Below, piece by piece: positions 7,391 to 13,510 of a stretch of 13,510 bases of DNA (position 1 is the first letter of the stretch; every line of letters starts with the position of its first letter). The position numbers and the translations under genes are program-made. The DNA comes from JANQRV01 sp964533785. Lineage in GTDB: Bacteria; Bacteroidota; Bacteroidia; Chitinophagales; Saprospiraceae. The stretch spans positions 1-13,510 of the forward strand of contig CAZHNG010000184.1 of assembly GCA_964533785.1 (NCBI GenBank), written 5' to 3'. The notes under the pieces are model-generated. The model saw only the letters and a list, made by a program, of their open reading frames with translations. It did not search any database and was not told where the DNA came from.

Positions 7391-10111
7391 ATGAAATTTT
7401 TAAGCCAGAACAAAATTGTTTTTTCTGCCTGGATTTTATCTTTTTTAATTTCAGGACCACTCATTGCTCAGAACCAAGCCTATCCGAATATAACGGTAAC
7501 CTTCAACGATCTTTCGCTAAAGGAGATCCTCAACCGGTTGGAAGCCAATACTGCTTATGATTTTTTCTATAAAGAGGCAGATCTACCCAGCCAAAAGTTA
7601 ACCTTCTCTTTCGAAGAAGAACCGCTCGACGAATTATTAGAAGCAGTGCTTACCCCTACTACTTTAAACTTTATCGCCTACAAAGATTATGCTATTGTTT
7701 TAGTACCCAAGCAATTGGCGGCTGAAAACTTTACGGTAGACTACTATAAAGCCAGGGAAGAAGCAACCAAAGTAACGGAGGAAGAACAGGGCCTAACAAT
7801 AGGAAACATCAACGAACTTGCTACTTCGGGAAATGCCGTTATTAAGGGAGAAGTCACCGATGCCCAGACCAATGAGCCCATTATTGGCGCTTCAGTGCTT
7901 ATCAGAAACCTGGAACTTGGAACAACCACAGACATTGACGGCTCCTTTGAACTTGAAGTACCCGCCGGTATCCATTACATCATCGTAACCTACGTAGGGT
8001 ACGAAAACCTTAACCAATCCCTACGAGTGTTGAGTGATGGTGAAATCAACCTACAACTGGATAAAGGAGCGATCAACCTGGAAGAAGTAACGGTTAGCGC
8101 CAAAGCAGCAGACGCAGGTATCAACGATGCCCAGATCAGCGTCACTAAACTAGATGCTCAATCGATTAAGGAAACCCCCACCTTTTTGGGAGAGGCTGAT
8201 GTGGTGAAGACCCTTTTGCTCAATACCGGCGTCAGTTCAGTTGGCGAAGGAGCGACCGGCTTTAATGTAAGGGGGGGTGATGTAGACCAAAACCTTATTT
8301 TACAAGACAACGGATTATTACTTAATGCCTCTCATGCCCTCGGGTTTTTCAGTTATTTCAACACCGACCTCATTGAGGATGTTGCTTTATATAAAGCCAT
8401 TATGCCTGCCCAGTACGGTGGTAGGTTGTCCTCCGTTTTGGACGTAAAGCTGCGAGAAGGGGATTATAATAATTATAAGATCCAAGGAGGAGTGGGTCCG
8501 GTGACCAGCCGGTTGAGTTTTGAGGGACCGATCGTTAAGGATAAAATCTCTGTCATCGTTGGCGGCCGTGCCTCCTATGCTGATTGGGTTCTTCGCTTAG
8601 TGGATAATGTAGAAGTAAAAAATAGTTCCGCTTTTTTCTACGATACCAATTTAAAGCTATCCGCAAAACTTGGCGATCGCAATACGCTGATCTTGGGGGG
8701 ATACGCCGCACAGGATGAATTCACTTACAACGATGAGTTTGGGTTCGATTATACGAGTTACCTCGGGCAATTGATCCTGAAAACCATCTTTTCGGAGCAG
8801 CTATACTCCAATCTCACTATTGCGTACAACAAATACGAAAGTACCCGATTTGACTTTGCCGAAGTAGATGGCTCGCAACTCGAAAATAATATTGATTATA
8901 TCAAATTCAAAGAACAGATCACTTTCTCCCCAACAACCCTAATGAAACTAGATGCCGGTATTTCTTCCATTCTGTACCAGGTGGAACCCGGTAATATTGT
9001 CCCATTGGAAAACTCTACTTTTATCGGCCGGTCCGTTCCCACGGAGAAAGGGTTAGAATCGGCTGCTTTTGCCAATTTAGAATATGAACTTTCCGAAGCG
9101 ATATTACTTTCCGGAGGATTGAGACTTAGTGCCTTTCAATTCCTTGGGCCAAGTACCGTTCGTGAATACGCGGATAATGAAAACCCAGCCACCAATGAAG
9201 TGATCGGAGAAACCAATTATGGAGGAGGAGATATCATCGAGTCTTACTTAAACCTGGAACCCAGATTTTCAGTACGTTACCGCCTCAATGGTCAATCATC
9301 TTTAAAAACCGGCTACAGCCGTACCGTACAATACATCAATCAAATTTTCAACTCAGATTCTCCAACACCGGTTAGTCAATGGCAATTAAGCAACAATTTT
9401 TTATTGCCTAATACTTCTCATAACTTTTCCCTTGGCTATTTCCGCAACTTTAAAGAAAATACCTGGGAAACCAATGCTGAAGTTTATTACCGCTCTATTG
9501 ATCAGCTCTTTGATTTTAAAGATTTTGCTGAATTGACGGCCAACCCAAATTTGGAAACTGAAATTCTGGAGGGTACTGGCCGCACCTATGGTTTTGAGTT
9601 CTCTCTAAAGAAAAAAGAAGGTAAAGTCAACGGATCCGTAAATTATACCTATTCCCGCTCTGAAAGACAGATCGAAGGCATCAATGACGGCGACTGGTAC
9701 TTCAGTAACTTTGACAAACCGCACGACCTGGCTTTCGTTTTTAACTTTCAACCTAACCGCCGCAATACCGTTACCCTAAACTTCATTTACGCTAGTGGCC
9801 GCCCCACAACTCCGCCAGTCGGCAATTTTTCAACGTCATCCGGTCTTGTCATCCCTGTCTATGCCAACCGGAATGCCGGTCGTATTCCGGATTATCACCG
9901 GTTGGATCTTGCTTATACCGTCGGACAAGGATATAAAAGAGACCGTAAATTCAGGACCAGTTGGACCATATCACTCTATAACGTATACGGCAGAAGGAAT
10001 GCATTTTCGGTCTATTTTACCCAGGCAGCATTTGAACGAGCCCAGGCTAATAAATTAACTATTTTGGGAAGCATTTTTCCTTCTCTTACTTTTAATTTTG
10101 AAGCATTGTAG
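7391..10111 (+). CDS. TonB-dependent outer-membrane receptor with STN and CarboxypepD_reg-like domains
   Basis: This 906-residue protein begins with a signal peptide (residues 1-26, ending PLIAQ). Next come a secretin/TonB short N-terminal (STN) domain at about 32-107, a carboxypeptidase-regulatory-like beta-sandwich at about 150-235 (VIKGEVTDAQTNEPIIGASV), a TonB receptor plug at about 243-355 (FNVRGGDVDQNLILQDNG, AQYGGRLSSVLDVK) and a 22-strand-type barrel region from about 360 to the end. It should import a ligand across the outer membrane using energy from a TonB-ExbB-ExbD complex encoded elsewhere. The ligand cannot be inferred. Its partner downstream is a DUF4249 lipoprotein rather than SusD, so it is better not called SusC. 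An STN domain often contacts an anti-sigma factor, but no FecR/ECF pair lies in the window. Start ATG at 7391 leaves the signal peptide at the N-terminus. No cysteines were noticed. Confidence 0.92.
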   Translation: MKFLSQNKIVFSAWILSFLISGPLIAQNQAYPNITVTFNDLSLKEILNRLEANTAYDFFYKEADLPSQKLTFSFEEEPLDELLEAVLTPTTLNFIAYKDYAIVLVPKQLAAENFTVDYYKAREEATKVTEEEQGLTIGNINELATSGNAVIKGEVTDAQTNEPIIGASVLIRNLELGTTTDIDGSFELEVPAGIHYIIVTYVGYENLNQSLRVLSDGEINLQLDKGAINLEEVTVSAKAADAGINDAQISVTKLDAQSIKETPTFLGEADVVKTLLLNTGVSSVGEGATGFNVRGGDVDQNLILQDNGLLLNASHALGFFSYFNTDLIEDVALYKAIMPAQYGGRLSSVLDVKLREGDYNNYKIQGGVGPVTSRLSFEGPIVKDKISVIVGGRASYADWVLRLVDNVEVKNSSAFFYDTNLKLSAKLGDRNTLILGGYAAQDEFTYNDEFGFDYTSYLGQLILKTIFSEQLYSNLTIAYNKYESTRFDFAEVDGSQLENNIDYIKFKEQITFSPTTLMKLDAGISSILYQVEPGNIVPLENSTFIGRSVPTEKGLESAAFANLEYELSEAILLSGGLRLSAFQFLGPSTVREYADNENPATNEVIGETNYGGGDIIESYLNLEPRFSVRYRLNGQSSLKTGYSRTVQYINQIFNSDSPTPVSQWQLSNNFLLPNTSHNFSLGYFRNFKENTWETNAEVYYRSIDQLFDFKDFAELTANPNLETEILEGTGRTYGFEFSLKKKEGKVNGSVNYTYSRSERQIEGINDGDWYFSNFDKPHDLAFVFNFQPNRRNTVTLNFIYASGRPTTPPVGNFSTSSGLVIPVYANRNAGRIPDYHRLDLAYTVGQGYKRDRKFRTSWTISLYNVYGRRNAFSVYFTQAAFERAQANKLTILGSIFPSLTFNFEAL

Positions 10112-10114
10112 AAT

Positions 10115-10142
10115 ATTAGATATCAGACGCTAGGCACTAGAG
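10115..10142. repeat. degenerate heptamer tandem repeat after the receptor gene
   Basis: Four consecutive 7-base units share a TAG/CAG core: ATTAGAT, ATCAGAC, GCTAGGC and ACTAGAG. They begin 3 bases after the receptor stop codon. This resembles the degenerate heptamer arrays scattered in intergenic DNA of several environmental bacteria. No function can be assigned. Confidence 0.45.
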
Positions 10143-10178
10143 GTAATGTCCCTTAAACTTTAGGGGCACCGCCTGGAA

Positions 10179-10211
10179 AAACCTCCGAAGTTTCAAAATC
10201 CTCGGAGGTTT
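10179..10211. repeat. 10-bp-arm inverted repeat (hairpin, possible terminator or REP-like)
   Basis: AAACCTCCGA (10179-10188) and TCGGAGGTTT (10202-10211) are perfect inverted arms around a 13-base loop. The transcript could form a stable hairpin 67 bases after the receptor stop. No U-tract follows except the TTT of the arm itself, so a factor-independent terminator is only moderately supported. Such AAACCTCCGA palindromes also resemble dispersed intergenic repeats. Confidence 0.5.
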
Positions 10212-10247
10212 GGATCTCAATCATCACTATAAATGCAAAGTTCTTTT

Positions 10248-10277
10248 TTCTTAGCGTTTCTTTGTGGCCTTTGCGGT
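10248..10277. repeat. degenerate 9-10 base CTTTGCG-type short tandem repeat
   Basis: TCTTAGCGT, TCTTTGTGG and CCTTTGCGG follow one another with 9-10 base spacing. Read on the other strand it gives the CGCAAAG-type units seen as degenerate repeats in intergenic DNA of many environmental genomes. It lies in the 271-base gap between the receptor and DUF4249 genes. No convincing promoter was found in that gap. Confidence 0.4.
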
Positions 10278-10382
10278 GAGTAAAAAACTTTCACCCAAGT
10301 TTACACAGCGATACAGATAGACGCCAAAAAGATATGAGCGCCTTTAAGTAGGGCAGAGTCCATCATTTATAACTAGAAAAAG

Positions 10383-11471
10383 ATGAAAAATAAATATTTA
10401 GGTTATTTCTTTTCTTTGATACTCATTGTATTTTCCGGTTGCCTTGAGCCTATTGAGCTGGATATTCCCAAAGGTTTCCAAGAATCATTGATAATAGAAG
10501 GAAAAATCGTTAAAGGAGAACCTTCGACCTTTGAACTCTATGTGAGTCAGCTATTCAATTTTACACCGGAGAGTGGAGGAAGGATCAATGCCCGGGACGC
10601 CATAATCATGGACGAAGATGGTAACGAAATGGAAATTGACCCTGTCGGTCAGGGGGTATATTTTTATGAGTTCACAGAAGAGGACCCGATTAAAATTGAA
10701 TTTGGACAGTCTTACAAGGTGCAGATCGGCACTTTTGACGGGCGAGTTTTTGAATCCACTTTCGAACCTTTGCTTCCCGGGCCTGAAATTGCAAACCTTC
10801 GCTTTGAAAAAATAGAAAAAGAATCATTACTCCCTGACCAAAGCATAAGAATAGACAGTTTTATTCAATTTAGGATCGATACGGACCTAAGTGCACCCGG
10901 AATGACCGAAAAAAGTTATCTGAAATGGGATCTACAAAGAGTTTATCAAGTAACCGATTTTCCCATACCGGCAGACCGTGACCGTAGGGTTTGTTACATC
11001 TCCGAAAATGTCGATGTTACCAACATCAGAATATTTAATGGCCCTGGCCAGGCAGGAGATCGCCTGAATAATTTCGAACTGGTAGATGAACGCCTTAGCC
11101 GAAAATTCGGAGAAGGATATTACTTCATCGTTGTTCAGGAATCACTCAGTGAAGCGGCCTACAACTATTGGGACAACAACAAAAAAGTGGTCGAGAGAGA
11201 AGGTGACATTTTTGCCGACCCCGCCGGTAAGGTGAAAAGTAATTTTGTAAACCTTACAGACCCTAACGAAGAGGCATTCGGCTATTTTTATGCTACTTTT
11301 CAGGATACCGTACGAGCTTACATCAGTCCTGAATTTGCGGGTAATCAGCCTAGTCCCTGTCCTTCTCCCGGGCAAGTGAACGAAGTGGGAATGTGTATTG
11401 ACAACCTGTGCTGTAATTGCGCCAGCCTGCCGAATAGTGTAACTGTAAAGCCTTACTTTTGGATAGATTGA
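10383..11471 (+). CDS. DUF4249-type lipoprotein, partner of the TonB-dependent receptor
   Basis: This 362-residue protein has a lipoprotein signal peptide with Cys 20 in the lipobox VFSGC, so it is anchored to a membrane, probably the outer one. The N-terminal half (about 33-130) reads as a beta-sandwich (LIIEGKIVKGEPSTFELYVS). The C-terminal half carries stretches typical of DUF4249: YWDNNKKVVEREGDIFADP at 261-279, EEAFGYF at 296-302 and the end KPYFWID. DUF4249 genes commonly sit beside TonB-dependent receptors in Bacteroidota. A role as ligand-binding or lid-like partner is inferred from context, not shown. Cysteines cluster at 326, 338, 343, 344 and 346 with one more at 204, so disulfides or a metal site are possible. 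The gene lies 271 bp after the receptor and 72 bp before the MG2 gene. Family assignment rests on remembered motifs. Confidence 0.82.
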   Translation: MKNKYLGYFFSLILIVFSGCLEPIELDIPKGFQESLIIEGKIVKGEPSTFELYVSQLFNFTPESGGRINARDAIIMDEDGNEMEIDPVGQGVYFYEFTEEDPIKIEFGQSYKVQIGTFDGRVFESTFEPLLPGPEIANLRFEKIEKESLLPDQSIRIDSFIQFRIDTDLSAPGMTEKSYLKWDLQRVYQVTDFPIPADRDRRVCYISENVDVTNIRIFNGPGQAGDRLNNFELVDERLSRKFGEGYYFIVVQESLSEAAYNYWDNNKKVVEREGDIFADPAGKVKSNFVNLTDPNEEAFGYFYATFQDTVRAYISPEFAGNQPSPCPSPGQVNEVGMCIDNLCCNCASLPNSVTVKPYFWID

Positions 11472-11479
11472 CCATATTC

Positions 11480-11525
11480 CAGGTAAGTAAGGACGTTACT
11501 TCGAAGTAACGTCCTTACTTACCTG
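11480..11525. repeat. perfect 46-bp palindrome between the DUF4249 and MG2 genes
   Basis: Two 23-base arms (11480-11502 and 11503-11525) are exact reverse complements with no spacer; the centre reads GTTACTTCGAAGTAAC. In RNA it would fold into a roughly 21-bp stem. It begins 9 bases after the DUF4249 stop and ends 18 bases before the MG2 ATG. It could work as an attenuator, an mRNA-stabilising hairpin or a protein-binding site; no U-tract follows, so it is not a canonical terminator. Confidence 0.9.
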
Positions 11526-11543
11526 CTTTAAAAAGCATTCAAA

Positions 11544-13220
11544 ATGAAAAATCTATTTGTATTATTCCTTCTTTTCACCAATAGCATTCTGGCTAATACA
11601 ACTGTGAATGACAATCGTTTTCTCATCCACACGGACAAGCCTTTCTACACAACCGGTGAAGTTATTTGGTACAAACTCTATATGCCTCCGGCATTTAAAA
11701 ATAAAACACTAGCGGTAAAAGGTTTGCTGGTAGGACCAAATGGTGAAGTAACGGAGCGTTTTTTCCATAAAGCTGTTGAACGATCGTATATCGACGGTCA
11801 CCTCAAGATTCCTTACAATTATTCGAGTGGGGTTTACCAATTGGTCTTCAAATCAAATATTGCCAGTACCGATCAGGAAATTATTTTAACGCAGATTGCG
11901 GTGCCCATTTACAATGACCTGGAACCTGATCTGTCAGCAAAAACTACTGCCTCTCCTACATCCACCACAAACGCTTCTAACCCAGAAGATGCGCTAAAAG
12001 ACCTAAAAATCGAAATTAACCTGGCCAAAAACGTCTATAGTGTTCGGGAAGCGATTGAAGGCGATATTCAAATTACGGATGCAAACAGAGATCCCGTAAC
12101 TGCTCAATTATCTATTTCGGTGATCGACCAACAACTCATGGATGCCGGGGGGAGTTACTATTCATTCGCAGAACAAGGAGCGGCTTTAACGGCTGATCAA
12201 CTCAACAATCTATCCAACAGCGTTTATTTGAAGGGCAGAGTTTTCGATAATAGTGGCACCCCGATCAAAGTTAATGTTTTCGGAGCCTACGCCAGTAAAC
12301 TCAACAAAATCCAATATGGCAAATCCAATGACGATGGTTTTTTCACTTTGGAATTACCCGACTTTTACCAAAAACAAACCATTCAATTTCTACCCTTTGA
12401 AAAAGAGCAAACCGATATTGCTATCAAAATTTTGCCCGATGCTGAAAATTTAAGCACCGGCCAGCAACTTATTTTAAATCCCATCCTCACCGACTATCTG
12501 GAGTCCAGCCAACTGCGAAAAAAAATGTCCCCGTATTTCGATAACCTCGACCCCAAAGCCGACCTCCAGCCTTTTGTTGATGAGGTAGCCTCTTTAGAAC
12601 CGGATCTTTCCTACGATATCAGCCAATACGTAAAATTCGACCGTATCTACGACTTTTTTGCGGAATTGATCACTCCACTTCAATTTAAAAAAGAGAAAGG
12701 TAAATACGTAGCCTCAATGAACAATCCATCGACCCGGTACGCCGTTCTATCCAAACTGAAGGGTAATCCACTCTTTATCATCGATGGAAAGGCGACCAGG
12801 GATGCCAATTTTTCTGCACAACTTAGTATGAGTAACGTCGAAACCATTGAACTTTTCTTTGTTCCGGAAAAACTGAGAAAACAATTTAATGTACTGGGCA
12901 ATAGTGGTGTTGTTAAGGTCAATACCAAGATCCCTCAATTCGATTTACCGGAACCTGATAAGGAAGACCTTTTCGAGATCGATGGACTACAACAAGTAGG
13001 TAATTTTATTCCTTTCACTCCCAATCAGGCTTCACAAGAGTTGCCCCATTTTTTTACTACGATCTATTGGGAGCCCAATTTACAAACCAGGAATAACGGT
13101 ATTGCCGATCTTTCTTTTTACCATGGTGACGATAGAGGAACCTTTACCATCATTGTAGTTGCACAGGATGAAAATGGCAATCAGAGTGTGGCTACGCAAA
13201 ATTATTCGGTAGAACGGTAA
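11544..13220 (+). CDS. MG2-domain secreted protein with an embedded plug-like segment
   Basis: This 558-residue protein has a signal peptide (about 1-17, ending SILA) and no lipobox. A macroglobulin MG2-like beta-sandwich follows at about 24-120 (DKPFYTTGEVIWYKLYM), then a Ser/Thr-rich linker (131-147), a second beta domain (about 155-198) and a CarboxypepD_reg-like domain (about 228-300, GRVFDNSGTPIKV). Residues 405-462 (GNPLFIIDGK, MSNVETIELFF, LGNSGVVKVNTK) resemble the plug of SusC-like receptors. A terminal sandwich (about 505-558) begins TTIYWEPNLQTRNNGIADL. There are no cysteines and no CXEQ thioester, so it is not a protease-trapping alpha-2-macroglobulin. It should be exported and probably works at the outer membrane with the receptor and DUF4249 lipoprotein just upstream. 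Such proteins are often longer (around 800-900 residues), so this is a compact form. Start ATG at 11544, 72 bp after the preceding gene. Confidence 0.8.
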   Translation: MKNLFVLFLLFTNSILANTTVNDNRFLIHTDKPFYTTGEVIWYKLYMPPAFKNKTLAVKGLLVGPNGEVTERFFHKAVERSYIDGHLKIPYNYSSGVYQLVFKSNIASTDQEIILTQIAVPIYNDLEPDLSAKTTASPTSTTNASNPEDALKDLKIEINLAKNVYSVREAIEGDIQITDANRDPVTAQLSISVIDQQLMDAGGSYYSFAEQGAALTADQLNNLSNSVYLKGRVFDNSGTPIKVNVFGAYASKLNKIQYGKSNDDGFFTLELPDFYQKQTIQFLPFEKEQTDIAIKILPDAENLSTGQQLILNPILTDYLESSQLRKKMSPYFDNLDPKADLQPFVDEVASLEPDLSYDISQYVKFDRIYDFFAELITPLQFKKEKGKYVASMNNPSTRYAVLSKLKGNPLFIIDGKATRDANFSAQLSMSNVETIELFFVPEKLRKQFNVLGNSGVVKVNTKIPQFDLPEPDKEDLFEIDGLQQVGNFIPFTPNQASQELPHFFTTIYWEPNLQTRNNGIADLSFYHGDDRGTFTIIVVAQDENGNQSVATQNYSVER

Positions 13221-13510
13221 AAGCTTTCCTTTTCGTTCCACTTTGATCTTAGGGGCTCCCTGAAAATTAAAAGGCCGTCCCTTCACAGAATTTTTTTTCG
13301 AAATTTCCATTTTCACTCTATTTTTTCTCTTAATTCTCAGGGGTGCTTGCTTTTGGTTGAGTCCGACGCAGTCGGATTGTCATTTGGATTTTATGAAATC
13401 GTTTGTACACCGATCAGGCTCTAGTGTCGGAGATTGAAGATTGATTTAGCCGCCCACACGCGCCCTTGCATTCCCTGCCCTTTTATTCCCTAAAGGGAAA
13501 TCCACCCGCT
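13221..13510. other. non-coding tail of the window with small hairpins
   Basis: No convincing gene is seen in these 290 bases. They hold two short hairpins: TCCGAC (13362-13367) with GTCGGA (13371-13376) around GCA, and TTCCC (13486-13490) with GGGAA (13495-13499) around TAAA. T-rich stretches lie at 13290-13327. A terminator for the upstream operon may be present, but no hairpin stands directly before a T-run on the plus strand. Confidence 0.5.

Noticed and set aside
11544..13220. Alpha-2-macroglobulin protease inhibitor
   Set aside because: Only 558 residues, no cysteine and no CXEQ thioester motif.
13080..13316. Minus-strand 78-codon frame at the end of the MG2 gene
   Set aside because: Mostly antisense to the MG2 C-terminal domain; no domain evidence.

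Overview
The window looks like a chromosomal segment of a Bacteroidota member, perhaps of the Saprospiraceae/Chitinophaga-like side (lineage is inference). Reasons: a TonB-dependent receptor with STN and carboxypeptidase-regulatory-like domains, a DUF4249-type lipoprotein, TonB C-terminal proteins, matches to the Bacteroidota -33 TTTG / -7 TAnnTTTG promoter, AT-rich intergenic DNA and few usable Shine-Dalgarno sites.

Left part (48-4791, all minus strand): a compact, probably co-transcribed run read from right to left. It encodes an Rpn/PD-(D/E)XK nuclease-family protein, a XerC/D-type tyrosine recombinase, penicillin-binding protein 1C and a small class I SAM-dependent methyltransferase. Spacings are 19 bp, a 29 bp overlap and a 4 bp ATGA overlap. 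An 81 bp, very AT-rich divergent promoter region (4792-4872) separates it from a plus-strand gene for a TonB C-terminal-domain protein with no membrane anchor. Both divergent genes have a -7-like box ending a few bases before the start codon, so both messages may be leaderless.

Middle part (5323-7203): a roughly 190 bp element with terminal inverted repeats flanked by TA dinucleotides (MITE-like), then an aryl-sulfate sulfotransferase lipoprotein gene. A single in-frame TAG interrupts that gene just before the segment carrying the presumed catalytic histidine, so it is a pseudogene, a sequencing error or a read-through case.

Right part (7391-13220, plus strand): a three-gene outer-envelope module made of an STN-containing TonB-dependent receptor, a DUF4249-type lipoprotein and an MG2-domain secreted protein whose C-terminal half contains a segment resembling a TonB-receptor plug. 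The first two would form a receptor plus surface or periplasmic lipoprotein pair analogous to SusC/SusD but from different families. The third is probably a periplasmic or cell-surface beta-sandwich partner. A perfect 46 bp palindrome lies between the second and third genes. The gap between the first two holds a 10 bp-arm inverted repeat and degenerate short tandem repeats of the dispersed kind. No tRNA, rRNA, CRISPR array or complete insertion sequence was seen. The last 290 bases hold only small hairpins.
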